Shown: positions 52,331 through 61,946, counted from the stretch's first letter. The stretch is DNA of 64,000 nucleotides from Paracoccus shandongensis (GCF_017315735.1 NZ_JAFLRK010000012.1:1-64000), one strand, 5' to 3'. Notes: generated by a model not told the origin, from the sequence alone. Numbers and translations: made by a program.

Positions 52331-53787
52331 ACCGCATGACCGATTTCGGCCCGCAACTGACCGACCCCGCCCTGTTCCGCCAGGCCGCCCTGATCGACGG
52401 CCAATGGATCGCCCGCCCCGACATGGACGTGACGAACCCCGCCACCGGCCGCGCCATGGGCACGGTGCCCGACTGCACGGCCGAGGAAACCGCGCAGGCC
52501 ATCGCCGCCGCCGAACGGGCCATGGTTGCCTGGCGCAAGCGTACCCATGCCGAACGCGCCGACCTGCTGATGGCCTGGTACCAGCTGATGCTGGATCATG
52601 CCGATGATCTCGCGCAGATCCTGACCGCCGAACAGGGCAAGCCCCTGGCCGAGGCGCGGGGCGAGGTCCACTATGGCGCGTCCTTCCTGCGCTGGTTCGC
52701 CGAGGAAGCGCGGCGCATCAACGGCACCATCATCCCGTCCCCGGTGCCGGGCAAGAAGGTCTTTGCCATGAAGGAGCCCGTGGGCGTCTGCGCGATCATC
52801 ACGCCCTGGAACTTTCCCATCGCGATGATCACCCGCAAGGTCGCCCCGGGCCTTGCTGCGGGCTGCACGATGGTGGTGAAGCCGTCGGACTTCACGCCCT
52901 ATTCAGCGCTGGCGCTTGGCGTGCTGGCCGAACGGGCGGGGATCCCGGCGGGCGTTCTCAACATCCTGACGGGGCGGCCCGAGGCGATCGGCGCCACGCT
53001 GACCGCCAGCCCCGTGGTGCGCAAGCTGTCCTTCACCGGATCGACCCGCGTGGGCGCGCTGCTGGCCCAGCAATGCGCGCCGACGCTGAAGCGCATGAGC
53101 CTGGAACTGGGCGGCAACGCGCCCTTCATCGTCTTCGACGACGCCGACCTAGACGCGGCGGTGGAAGGGGCGATGGTTTCAAAATTCCGCAACGGCGGGC
53201 AGACCTGCGTCTGCGCGAACCGCATCCTGGTGCAGTCGGGCATCCATGACGCTTTCGTGGCGGCGCTGGCGAAACGCGTCGATGCGCTGAAGGTGGGCCC
53301 CGGCACGGCGGAAGGCACGATGGTCGGCCCGATGATCAACGCTGCCGCCATCGCCAAGATCCGCGCCCATGTGGACGACGCGCTGTCCAAGGGTGCCACC
53401 CGCGCCACCGCCGCGCGTGACCTGCCCGAGGCCTATGCCGACCCGGTGGTGCTGGTCGGGGCCACGACGGACATGCAGCTTGCCGCTGAGGAAACCTTCG
53501 GCCCCGTCGCCCCGATCTTCCGGTTTGACACCGAGGAGGAGGCCCTGGCCATCGCCAACGGCACGCCCTATGGCCTGGCCGCCTATTTCTACACCCGCGA
53601 CCTGTCGCGCGCCTTTCGCGTGGGCGAGGCGCTGGAGTTCGGCCTGGTCGGCCTGAACACCGGCGCGGTCAGCCATGCCGAAACGCCCTTCGGCGGCGTC
53701 AAGGCATCCGGCCTTGGCCGCGAAGGCGCGCAGGAGGGGATCGAGGAATACCTGGAAACCAAGGCGTTCCATTTCGGCGGGCTGTAG
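52327..53787 (+). CDS. gabD: Succinate-semialdehyde dehydrogenase (NAD(P)+)
   Basis: 486 aa. EQGKPLAEARGEVHYGASFL, the GabD signature in EPVGVCAIITPWNFPIAMIT followed by RKVAPGLAAGCTMVVKPSDF, KLSFTGSTRVG, ELGGNAPFIVFDDADLDAAV (Glu) and NGGQTCVCANR (Cys). Gives succinate from succinic semialdehyde, the end of putrescine/GABA breakdown, or handles glutarate semialdehyde. Last gene of the forward block; it faces the flavoprotein gene across a 51-base palindromic spacer. Confidence 0.9.
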   Translation: MNRMTDFGPQLTDPALFRQAALIDGQWIARPDMDVTNPATGRAMGTVPDCTAEETAQAIAAAERAMVAWRKRTHAERADLLMAWYQLMLDHADDLAQILTAEQGKPLAEARGEVHYGASFLRWFAEEARRINGTIIPSPVPGKKVFAMKEPVGVCAIITPWNFPIAMITRKVAPGLAAGCTMVVKPSDFTPYSALALGVLAERAGIPAGVLNILTGRPEAIGATLTASPVVRKLSFTGSTRVGALLAQQCAPTLKRMSLELGGNAPFIVFDDADLDAAVEGAMVSKFRNGGQTCVCANRILVQSGIHDAFVAALAKRVDALKVGPGTAEGTMVGPMINAAAIAKIRAHVDDALSKGATRATAARDLPEAYADPVVLVGATTDMQLAAEETFGPVAPIFRFDTEEEALAIANGTPYGLAAYFYTRDLSRAFRVGEALEFGLVGLNTGAVSHAETPFGGVKASGLGREGAQEGIEEYLETKAFHFGGL

Positions 53788-53838
53788 GGGTGGGGGTTTA
53801 CCCACCTTTACCGGGACGCGGTGGGGTAAAACCCCACC
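53788..53838. terminator. Palindromic spacer between convergent genes
   Basis: The spacer holds GGTGGGGT-AAA-ACCCCACC (53820-53838) and, near its left end, a related inverted copy (GTGGGGGTTTACCCAC). Both can fold; the right stem lies against the stop of the flavoprotein gene. Likely a two-way terminator. Confidence 0.6.
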
Positions 53839-55803
53839 CTACAACCCCAGGCACAACCGGTATGCGTCCAGGATCGAGGCGTGCAGGTCGCGGCTGGCAG
53901 TCGCATCGCCGATCCGGTGCAGGGTAAAACCCGGCTGGCCGCGCAAGGCGGTGAACAGATCGTCCAGCGGCAGGGTGCCGTGTTCGACCACCACCTGCGC
54001 AGTGTCCAGGCTGCGTTCCGCCCCCGTCATCTCGTTGCGGAAGGTGGCGTGCAGGCGGTTGCCCGCCCGCTCGACCCGGATCAGCGCGTGGTCGGTCAGG
54101 GTGGCGATGCCCGCCCCATAGAAGCGCTTCCGAAAGCTGGTGGCGTCCTGATAGGGCATCTCGACCGCTGGCACCGCATCCGGCGTGACGAAGGTGACGG
54201 CCCGCCCCTCCCCTGCCAGCTTCAGCGCACAGGAGGGTGCCGCCTGCCGCCCGGTGCCGTCATAGACCAGCACGTCGGCCTGCGGCGGAACCTCGCCCGT
54301 CAGCAGATCCCAGGTGCTGTGGCAATGCTCGGCACCCTCCAGCCAGTCGAGATCCGGGATGCCGCCGGTGGCGACGATCACGATGTCGGGGGACTCGGCC
54401 AGGATATCGGCGGGTTCGGCCCAACAGTTCAGCCGCACCTCGACCCCCAGCCGGTCCAGTTCCGCCCCCCGCCAGTCGATGATGCCCCGCAGGTCGCGGC
54501 GGCCCGGGGCCTGCGCCGCCACCAGGATCTGCCCGCCAAGGCGCGGGGCGGCCTCGATCAGGGTCACGCGGTGGCCGCGTTCGGCCAGGACGCGGGCGGC
54601 CTCCATCCCCGCCGGGCCGCCGCCCACCACGACCGCGCGATGGGCGACAGGGGCCGGGGGGATGGCGTGGCCCAGGGTGGTTTCCCGCGCGGTCGCAGGG
54701 TTATGGACGCAATGGGCCTTGCGGTAGAGGCAATAGGACGCGCCGACGCAGGGGCGGATGCGGTCTTCCTGCCCCGCCGCGATCTTGGCCACCAGATGCG
54801 GGTCGGCGATCTGGGCGCGGGTCATGCCGACCAGATCGGCGATGCCGCCCTTCAGCACATGCCGCGCCGTCGCCACGTCGCGGATGCCGCCCGCGTGCAG
54901 CACCGGCAACGAGACCGCCTGGCGGAACGCCTTGACCTGAGCCAGATAGGGGGCCTGCGGCTGGAACATGCCGGGCATGTTGTCCTCGGTCAGCAGCAGG
55001 TCGCTGTCCATCCGGCCATAGATGCAGTCGAACAGGTCGATATGACCCTCGGATTGCAGCATCAACGCGATTTCCAGTGCCTCGTCGGCGTTCAGGCCGT
55101 CCGTGCCGCCTTCGTCCACGACATAGCGGATGCCCACCACGAAACCGTCGCCCACGGCGCGCCGGATCGCCTCGTGCGCCATCAGCGCGAAGCGGGCGCG
55201 GTTCGCGACCGACCCCCCAAAGCCGTCCGTGCGCCGGTTGGTGCGCGGCGACAGGAACTGGCCGATCAGGTGCCCGCCGGTCAGTGTCTGGATGCCGTCC
55301 AGGCCCGCGTCCTTGCAGCGCCGCGCGGCCGCCGCGAAATCCGCGATCACCCGGTCGATGTCGTCCCGGTCCATTTCCCTGGGAAAGCTGCGGGTCCGCG
55401 TCTCGCGCACACGGGACGGCGCGATGGCGGGCAGCCAGGCCCCGCCAAGCGCGGTGGCCCGCCGCCCCAGATGCGAGATCTGGCACATGATCGCCGCGCC
55501 ATGGCCGTGGATGCGGTCCGCCATCGCCGCCAGATGCGGGATCACCGCGTCATCGGCCAGGTTCAGCTGCCCCCCGCCCCAGCTTGAATCGCGCGACACC
55601 ATGGCCGACCCGCCGATCATCGTCATCCCGACGCCGCCCCGCGCCTTTTCCTCGTGATAGGCCGCGTATCGTTCGCCCGGCACGCCCCCGTCGTCCAGCA
55701 TCGAGGCATGGCTGGTGCTGACGATGCGGTTCCGCAGCACCAGCCCCTTCAACCGGAAGGGGGCCAGCAGCGGATCGGCGGTGCGCGGGGCGGTCATCTG
55801 CAT
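53839..55803 (-). CDS. NADH:flavin oxidoreductase, TMADH/dienoyl-CoA reductase/N-methylproline demethylase type
   Basis: 654 aa. N-terminal old-yellow-enzyme barrel with FMN: LAPFRLKGLVLRNRIVSTSH, GGVGMTMIGGSAMV, QISHLGRRAT, DGIQTLTGGHLIGQFLSPRT. A cysteine cluster for Fe-S follows (CVGASYCLYRKAHCVHNP), then an FAD/NAD domain from about residue 375 (RAVVVGGGPAGMEAARVLAE). Cys spacing there is C-x5-C-x6-C rather than C-x2-C-x3-C-x11-C. Family members demethylate trimethylamine, dimethylamine or N-methylproline or reduce dienoyl-CoA. Context favours an N-methyl amino acid. ATG 55803 chosen; ATG 55797 also possible. Confidence 0.87.
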   Translation of the reverse strand: MQMTAPRTADPLLAPFRLKGLVLRNRIVSTSHASMLDDGGVPGERYAAYHEEKARGGVGMTMIGGSAMVSRDSSWGGGQLNLADDAVIPHLAAMADRIHGHGAAIMCQISHLGRRATALGGAWLPAIAPSRVRETRTRSFPREMDRDDIDRVIADFAAAARRCKDAGLDGIQTLTGGHLIGQFLSPRTNRRTDGFGGSVANRARFALMAHEAIRRAVGDGFVVGIRYVVDEGGTDGLNADEALEIALMLQSEGHIDLFDCIYGRMDSDLLLTEDNMPGMFQPQAPYLAQVKAFRQAVSLPVLHAGGIRDVATARHVLKGGIADLVGMTRAQIADPHLVAKIAAGQEDRIRPCVGASYCLYRKAHCVHNPATARETTLGHAIPPAPVAHRAVVVGGGPAGMEAARVLAERGHRVTLIEAAPRLGGQILVAAQAPGRRDLRGIIDWRGAELDRLGVEVRLNCWAEPADILAESPDIVIVATGGIPDLDWLEGAEHCHSTWDLLTGEVPPQADVLVYDGTGRQAAPSCALKLAGEGRAVTFVTPDAVPAVEMPYQDATSFRKRFYGAGIATLTDHALIRVERAGNRLHATFRNEMTGAERSLDTAQVVVEHGTLPLDDLFTALRGQPGFTLHRIGDATASRDLHASILDAYRLCLGL

Positions 55804-55894
55804 GGAAACGGTCCTGTTCTGTCGCGCCAAATCTGCGCCCGGCCCGGCCCGCAAGGAAGCTTGATAATTCGCACGGGGGCTATACGCTGGGCGC

Positions 55895-56800
55895 ATGACC
55901 CCGCCGCTGCGCCTGGCCGCCCCCCGCACCCTGTTCGTCTTCGAGGCCGCCGCCCGCACGGGCAGCTTTTCCGCCGCCGCGCGGGAATTCAACGTGACCC
56001 AACCCTCGGTCAGCCGGGCCATCGCGCAATTGGAGGCCGACCTGGGCCTGCGCCTGTTCGACCGCAGCCCCTTGGGGATCGGCCTGACCCGCGACGGGCA
56101 GCGCCTGTTCGCCGCCGTGACCGAGGGCTTCGGGACCATCGGCCAGGCCATCGGCGCGGCGCAAGGCAGGGTGCAGGGCAGGCAGCGGACCCAGGTGATG
56201 CTGTCCTTTTCCAGCTCTTTCGCGACTCATTGGCTGCTGCCGCGCCTGCGCGACTTCAAGGCCGCCTTCCCGGCGGTCGAGCTGCGGCTGGATCTGGCCC
56301 AGGGGATGCTGGGCGAGGTGCCGCCCGCAGCCGACATCGCCACCCGCATCATCGCCCCCGGCGACCCGCGCTTTCACGCCTGGCCGCTGGCGCCCGAAAT
56401 CATCCTGCCGGTCTGCGCCCCGGCCTATCTGGCGGAACGGGGGACGCTGGACGGCGATCCCGCCCGCCATGTCTTCCTGACGCTGGACGGGGCGCATGGC
56501 GACCATTGGCGCAGGCTGGCGGGCTGCCGTCCGGGCGAGGCGGGCGACTGGCACAGCTTTTCGGATTATTCCGTGGCCCTGCAGGCCGCCGCCAATGGCG
56601 AGGGGATTGCCCTTGGCTGGGTCAGCGTGGTGTCGCGCGCCTTGCGCGAAGGCGGGCTGGTCCGGGCATCCGATGCCGCGATCCGCACCAGGCGCACCCA
56701 TTCGCTGATTTCCCCCCGCTCGCGCCCCCTGCGCCCGGTGATCCCCCGGATCTGCGATTGGCTGGCCGCGCGGATGGCCGAGGATCTGGGCGTCCCCTGA
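55895..56800 (+). CDS. LysR-family transcriptional regulator (2), GcvA-like
   Basis: 301 aa. HTH: LFVFEAAARTGSFSAAAREF followed by NVTQPSVSRAIAQLEADLGL. The ligand domain has SFSSSFATHWLLPRLRDFKA, a GcvA-like opening, and IATRIIAPGDPRFHAWPLAP. Divergent from the flavoprotein gene across 91 bases, so that gene is its probable target. LysR neighbours of this type often sense the substrate of the enzyme they face. Confidence 0.92.
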   Translation: MTPPLRLAAPRTLFVFEAAARTGSFSAAAREFNVTQPSVSRAIAQLEADLGLRLFDRSPLGIGLTRDGQRLFAAVTEGFGTIGQAIGAAQGRVQGRQRTQVMLSFSSSFATHWLLPRLRDFKAAFPAVELRLDLAQGMLGEVPPAADIATRIIAPGDPRFHAWPLAPEIILPVCAPAYLAERGTLDGDPARHVFLTLDGAHGDHWRRLAGCRPGEAGDWHSFSDYSVALQAAANGEGIALGWVSVVSRALREGGLVRASDAAIRTRRTHSLISPRSRPLRPVIPRICDWLAARMAEDLGVP

Positions 56801-56805
56801 CCCCG

Positions 56806-57474
56806 TCAGGTGCCGGGGGCGGGCGCGCGATGGGCCGCCATGAAGACCCGCACGGCATCCGCCGCCAGGGCGTCGATCTCGGCCGGGTCGGGGGCCTTGC
56901 TGCGGATGCCGAACAGGCATTGCCGCCAGACGCCCGCCGTCGCCAGCTCGACGAACTGGTGGGCGGCGCGCTCGGGGTCGGGGATGCGCAACAGCCCCTC
57001 GGCCTCGGCCTCGGTCAGCCAGCGGCCAAGGCCGCCCAGCACCTGCCGCGCCCCGGCGTCGTAGAAGCGGCGGGCAAGGTCGGGCATCCGTTCGGCCATG
57101 GCGACCACGATCCGCTGCGCCCGCAGGACATCGGGCGAGGTCTGCATCCGGATCAGGGCGGCGGCATAGGCGGTCAGGCGCGCCTCGATCCCGCCGGGGA
57201 CGGACAGGGCCGCGCCAAGCTGCCGGGCGATCTGGGCGCGGCGGTGTTCGACAAGGGCCACGAACAGATCCTCCTTGTCGTGGAAATAGACATAAAGCGT
57301 GCCCTTGGACACGCCCGCCGCGCGGCAGATCCCCTGCATGGTGGCGGCGTCAAAGCCCTTGGCCATGAACTCGTGCCAGGCCCCGGCGAGGATCTGGTCG
57401 CGCTTGCGGGGATCGGCGCCCGCGGCATGGCGGCGCGGCAGGGGGCAGGCGGGGGCGTCGGGGCTGTCGGTCAT
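56806..57474 (-). CDS. TetR-family transcriptional repressor
   Basis: 222 aa. HTH: RKRDQILAGAWHEFMAKGFD, TMQGICRAAGVSKGTLYVYF, HDKEDLFVALVEH. The C-terminal domain is a TetR_C-type helical ligand pocket. It is divergent from emrA; two identical 19-bp palindromes in between are its operators by position. It ends five bases beyond the convergent LysR gene. Confidence 0.93.
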   Translation of the reverse strand: MTDSPDAPACPLPRRHAAGADPRKRDQILAGAWHEFMAKGFDAATMQGICRAAGVSKGTLYVYFHDKEDLFVALVEHRRAQIARQLGAALSVPGGIEARLTAYAAALIRMQTSPDVLRAQRIVVAMAERMPDLARRFYDAGARQVLGGLGRWLTEAEAEGLLRIPDPERAAHQFVELATAGVWRQCLFGIRSKAPDPAEIDALAADAVRVFMAAHRAPAPGT

Positions 57475-57485
57475 GGCGCGATTTT

Positions 57486-57505
57486 ATCGAACCGGGTGGT
57501 TCGAT
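57486..57505. promoter_or_regulatory. TetR operator 1
   Basis: ATCGAACCGGGTGGTTCGAT: perfect 8-bp arms around GGGT, starting 11 bases beyond the tetR start codon. Confidence 0.75.
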
Positions 57506-57546
57506 GGAATATTGAAACTTTCCGCGTGGGGGGTTATTTTCGCCTC

Positions 57547-57565
57547 TCGAACCGGGTGGTTCGAT
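57547..57565. promoter_or_regulatory. TetR operator 2
   Basis: TCGAACCGGGTGGTTCGAT: identical to operator 1 except for the outermost base. Centres are about 60 bases apart, close to six helical turns, and it lies 26 bases before the emrA start. Confidence 0.75.
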
Positions 57566-57591
57566 ATCCCGTCAGCGCAGGTGAACTCTCG

Positions 57592-58716
57592 ATGTCCCGT
57601 CATGAACGTCCCGAGGCGGATCAGCCCGTCGCAACGCCTGCACCCGGCGCGCAGCCGCCCGCCCCCAAGGGCCGCAAGAAGCGGATCCTGGGCGGCCTGG
57701 CGCTGGCCGCGCTGCTGGCGGGCGGCTATGAAGGCTGGCAATGGTGGAGCGAGGGGCGCTTCCTGGTCACCACCGATGATGCCTATGTCCAAGCGGATCT
57801 GTCGCTGATCTCGGCCAAGATCACCGGCTATGTCGCCGAGATTCCTGTTGCCGCCAACCAGCATGTCAGGGCGGGCGACGTGCTGCTGCGGATCGACGAC
57901 GGCGATTACCGCATCGCGCTGGACCAGGCGCAGGCCCGGCTGGCGGAACTGTCCACCACCCTGGCGCGGATCGACGCGCAGGTGGCCGCCGCCGAAAGCA
58001 CCGTCGTGCAGGCCGAGGCGCAGCTTGCCGCATCCGAGGCGGTGCTGATCGCCGCCCGCACCTCGGCCGAGCGCGCCCGGGGGCTTGCGGCGCGGCGCGT
58101 GACATCCCAGGCCGACCTGGACGACGCCAACGAGGCCCTGGCGACCGCCGAGGCCAACCGCAACGCCGCCCAGGCCGCCATCACCGGCGCGACGGCCCAG
58201 GTCGAGGTGCTGAAGGCGCAGCGGGCCGAGGCCGCCGCGACCCGGCGCGAACTGGAACTGGCCGTGGCGCAGGTGCAACGCGACCTGGACTTCACCACCC
58301 TGCGCGCGCCCTTCGACGGCACGGTCGCCAACATCGCCATCAAGGGGGGCGAGCTGGTCAGCGCGGGCGCCCGGCTGGCGGCGGTGGTTCCCGACCGGGG
58401 CCTTTATGTCGAGGCCAACCTGAAGGAAACCCAACTGGCCGAAATCCGCCCGGGCCAGACCGCCCGCCTGTCCGTCGACGCCCTGGAGGGCCACGAGATC
58501 GAGGGCCGCGTGGTGTCGGTCGCGCCCGCCACCGGGGCGGTCTTCTCGCTGCTGCCAGCGGAAAACGCCACCGGCAACTTCACCAAGATCGTGCAGCGCG
58601 TGCCCGTGCGCATCGCCCTGCCCGAGGGCACGCCCGGCCTGCGCGCGGGCCTGTCGGTCGAGGTTGCCATCGACACCCGCACCGGCCCCCATGAGACCAC
58701 GGGCGCGGCCGACTGA
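57592..58716 (+). CDS. emrA: HlyD/EmrA-family membrane fusion protein
   Basis: 374 aa. Cytoplasmic proline-rich N-terminus, one membrane helix at about residues 30-48 (ILGGLALAALLAGG), then VTTDDAYVQADLSLISAKIT (the EmrA DDAYV motif), a biotinyl-lipoyl-like half, a long alpha hairpin (residues about 105-225) and a beta-barrel with LYVEANLKETQLAEIRPGQT. Links EmrB to an outer membrane channel. No TolC gene nearby. Overlaps emrB by one base. Confidence 0.93.
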   Translation: MSRHERPEADQPVATPAPGAQPPAPKGRKKRILGGLALAALLAGGYEGWQWWSEGRFLVTTDDAYVQADLSLISAKITGYVAEIPVAANQHVRAGDVLLRIDDGDYRIALDQAQARLAELSTTLARIDAQVAAAESTVVQAEAQLAASEAVLIAARTSAERARGLAARRVTSQADLDDANEALATAEANRNAAQAAITGATAQVEVLKAQRAEAAATRRELELAVAQVQRDLDFTTLRAPFDGTVANIAIKGGELVSAGARLAAVVPDRGLYVEANLKETQLAEIRPGQTARLSVDALEGHEIEGRVVSVAPATGAVFSLLPAENATGNFTKIVQRVPVRIALPEGTPGLRAGLSVEVAIDTRTGPHETTGAAD

Positions 58717-60284
58717 TGGCCGCCCCCGCGCCCGACGCCGGACATGCCGCCGTCCCCGAACTGACGCCGCGCCGGATCGCTGCCTTCTTCATCATGGTCT
58801 TCGGCATGTTCATGGCGATCCTGGACATCCAGATCGTCTCGGCGTCGCTGCCGGAAATCCAGGCCGGACTGGGCGCGTCGTCCGACGAAATCTCGTGGGT
58901 GCAGACCTCGTATCTGATCGCCGAGGTGGTGATGATCCCGCTGTCGGGCTTCCTGGCCCGGATGATGTCCACGCGCTATCTTTTCGCCATCTCGGCGGCG
59001 GGGTTCACGGCGGCCTCGTTCCTGTGCGCCACCTCGTCATCCATCAACGAGATGATCCTGTGGCGCGGCGTCCAGGGCTTCCTGGGCGGCGGCATGATCC
59101 CGTCGGTTTTTGCCGCCGCCTTCACGATCTTTCCGCCCGCGAAACGCAATGTCGTCTCGCCCCTGATCGGGCTGGTGGCGACGCTGGCGCCCACGGTGGG
59201 GCCGACCGTGGGCGGTTATCTCAGCCATGCGCTGTCCTGGCACTGGCTGTTCCTGGTCAACGTCCCCGCCGGGATCGCCGTCACGCTGGGCGTGCTGGCG
59301 CTGGTCGATTTCGACAAGCCGGAATGGACGCTGTTCGGCCGGTTCGACTGGACCGGGCTGGTGGCGCTGGCGGCCTTTCTGGGCGCGATGGAATTCGTGC
59401 TGGAGGAAGGCCCGTCGAACGACTGGTTCCAGGACGAGGTCGTGGCGGCGCTGTTTGTCGTGATGGTCGCGGGCGGCATCGTCACCTTCTGGCGCGCCTT
59501 CACCCGCGACGAGCCGCTGGTCGATCTGTCCGCCTTTGCCGACACGAACTTCGCGGTGGGGTCGGTCTTTTCCTTCGTGATGGGGATCGGCCTTTACGGG
59601 ATGACCTATCTTTACCCGCTCTATCTGTCGGCGGTGCGGGGTTACGACAGCCTGATGACCGGCGAGACGGTCTTCGTGTCGGGCCTGGCGATGTTCGTCT
59701 CGGCCCCCTTGGCGGGGATCTTGTCGTCCAGGATGGACCTGCGGCTGATGCTGCTGTGCGGGTTTTTGGGCTTTGGCGCGTCGTCCTGGATGCTGACCGG
59801 CATGACCGCCGACTGGGATTTCAACGAACTGCTGCTGCCCCAGATCCTGCGCGGCCTGTCCTTGATGATCTGCATGGTGCCGATCAACAACCTGGCGCTT
59901 GGCACGCTGCCGCCCGCCAAGATGAAGGGCGCGTCCGGGCTTTACAACCTGATGCGCAACCTGGGCGGCGCGGTCGGGCTGGCGATGATCAACACGGTGC
60001 TGACCGACCGCCGCGCCCTGCACACCGCGCGGCTGGACGAAGCCGTCACCTGGTCCAATCCTCAGGCGCTGGACCAGCTTGAGATGATGCGCCAGAACCT
60101 CGCCAGCCATGGCCTGCCGCCCGAGGGCGCGCTGGCGCAGATGGCCGGGAAGGTGGCGGGGCAGGCGGTGATCATGTCCTTCATCGACGTGTTCATCCTG
60201 CTGACGGCGCTGTTCGCCGGGCTGGCGCTGATGGCGCTGGCGATGAAGCCCCCCGCCAGGGCGGCCGGGGGCGGCGGGCACTGA
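58716..60284 (+). CDS. emrB: DHA2-family MFS multidrug transporter
   Basis: 522 aa with 14 predicted helices. FFIMVFGMFMAILDIQIVSA is the DHA2 helix 1 with motif D (LDxxIVxxSLPEI); SWVQTSYLIAEVVMIPLSGF; RGVQGFLGGGMIPSVFAAAF is the motif B region; TLAPTVGPTVGGYLSHALSW motif C. Proton-driven efflux of drugs or organic compounds with EmrA. Repression by the TetR protein is likely. Confidence 0.94.
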   Translation: MAAPAPDAGHAAVPELTPRRIAAFFIMVFGMFMAILDIQIVSASLPEIQAGLGASSDEISWVQTSYLIAEVVMIPLSGFLARMMSTRYLFAISAAGFTAASFLCATSSSINEMILWRGVQGFLGGGMIPSVFAAAFTIFPPAKRNVVSPLIGLVATLAPTVGPTVGGYLSHALSWHWLFLVNVPAGIAVTLGVLALVDFDKPEWTLFGRFDWTGLVALAAFLGAMEFVLEEGPSNDWFQDEVVAALFVVMVAGGIVTFWRAFTRDEPLVDLSAFADTNFAVGSVFSFVMGIGLYGMTYLYPLYLSAVRGYDSLMTGETVFVSGLAMFVSAPLAGILSSRMDLRLMLLCGFLGFGASSWMLTGMTADWDFNELLLPQILRGLSLMICMVPINNLALGTLPPAKMKGASGLYNLMRNLGGAVGLAMINTVLTDRRALHTARLDEAVTWSNPQALDQLEMMRQNLASHGLPPEGALAQMAGKVAGQAVIMSFIDVFILLTALFAGLALMALAMKPPARAAGGGGH

Positions 60285-60302
60285 ACGCCAAGCTGCGGCG
60301 CG

Positions 60303-61946
60303 TCAGCCCGGATTGCCCAGGACGGCCACCGCTTCCCAAGGCTCAAGCGTGATGGGTCCGGGCGGCACGGACGGGCGGGGCTTTGCCGTGCCGATCAGGC
60401 AGGCGCCGCTGACCGCAAGGCCCGGCGGCACCTCGGCCCGGGCGGGATCGGAGGAGATATTGCACAGCACCGACAGGCGCTGGCCGCCCCATTCGCGCGC
60501 ATAGGCCCAGATCCGGGGATGATCCTCCAGCCAGGGGACGAAGCGGCCCTGCACGATCACGCGTGGCGCTTGCGCAGCGCGATCAGGCGGCGGTAATGCG
60601 CCAGCACCGATTGCGGGTCGTCGCGCTGCGCGGCGACGTTTATGTCGGCATGGTTCGGGTTGATCGCGATCCAGGGGGTGCCCGTGGTAAAACCCGCGCC
60701 GGGTGACGCGTCCCATTGCATCGGCGTGCGGGCGTTGTCGCGCGCGGTGATGCCCGCGCCCTCCAGGAACTCATGCTCGGGCAGGCCCTGGGCCAGCATC
60801 TCGCGGTGCATGGTGATCAGCTCGATGTCGCGGTATTGGGCGATGGCGGTGAAGCCCGCGTTGGTCATGCCGATCTCCTCGCCCTGAAAGACGAAGGGGG
60901 TGCCGCGCATCAGGTGGATGGCGGTCGCCAGCGCCTTGGCCGACCGTTCCCGCCACCGCGTCGCCATAGCGCGACACCGACCGGGGCAGGTCGTGGTTGT
61001 TCAGAAACAGCGCGTTCCAGCCGTCCCCCTCCAGCGCCCGTTGCCAGTCGGTCCAGACCTTCTTGAAACCCACCAGATCCAGCGGATGGGGGCGCCACTT
61101 GCCATGGACCTTGTCCCAGCCAGCGACGATGTGCTGGAACTGGAACAGCATGTCCAGTTCCCCCGGCCGCGCCCGCAGTAAAGCAGCGCGCTGTCCGTGG
61201 TGACGTTCCAGCTTTCGCCCACCGTCACCACGTCGCGGCCAGCCAGCACCTCGCGGTGCATTTCCTGCAGGAAGCCGTGCAGGCATGGGCCCTCGGCGAT
61301 CAGGTCGCGGTCGATGTCCTTGCCGATCAGGTCGATCACGTCCATGCGGAAACCGCGCACGCCCCGGTCCAGCCACCAGCGCATCATGTCGTAAACCGCC
61401 CGGCGCAGCGCCGGGTTCTGCCAGTTCAGATCCGGCTGCTGCGGGGAAAACAGGGTGAAGACATAGCGCCCCACCCCGGGGTGATAGGTCCAGGCCGGGC
61501 CGCCGAAAAGAGGCGCGCCGGTCGTCGGGCGGTCCTCCATCCGGCGCAGGATCCCGCCAATGGTAGAAGTCGTGGAACGGCGAGGCGCGGTCCTGCTTTG
61601 CCTGAAGAAACCAGGGATGCCGGTCGGACGAATGGTTCACCACCAGGTCCATGATGATGCCGATGTCGCGGCGGCGGGCCTCGGCCACCAGCCGGTCGAA
61701 ATCCGCCAGCGTGCCATATTCCGGCGCGATGTCCCGGTAATCCGAGATGTCATAGCCGTTGTCCGCCATGGGCGAGCGATAGACCGGCGACAGCCAGATC
61801 AGCCCGATGCCCAGATCCGCCAGGTGGTCCAGCCGGTCGATGATGCCGGGGATGTCGCCCACCCCGTCGCCATCCGCATCGGCAAAACTGCGCGGATAGA
61901 TCTGATAGACGGTGCGGTCCTGCCACCACGGCGTTTGTCGCGTCAT
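60303..61946 (-). pseudogene. Alpha-glucosidase (GH13), broken by four frameshifts
   Basis: About 540 codons when read across frames. Starts at ATG 61946 (MTRQTPWWQDRTVYQIYPRS) with GAGGAAGAC ahead. All GH13 parts remain: MDLVVNHSSDRHPWF, GVRGFRMDVIDLIGKD (nucleophile Asp), VVTVGESWN (acid/base Glu), LNNHDLPRSVSRYGD, GTPFVFQGEEIGM and PMQWDASPGAGF. The frame changes near 61511 (extra T before LFGGPAW), 61162 (one G lost in a G run after YCGRGR), 60960 (after SRYGD) and 60556 (one base lost after RKRH). It is either a recent pseudogene or a patch of sequence error; most of the indels are in or next to short homopolymers or repeated bases. Confidence 0.85.

Noticed and set aside
55654..58716. 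A 1020-codon open frame on the plus strand
   Set aside because: Only its last third (from 57592) is a real protein, EmrA. The earlier part crosses the LysR and TetR genes in the wrong frame.
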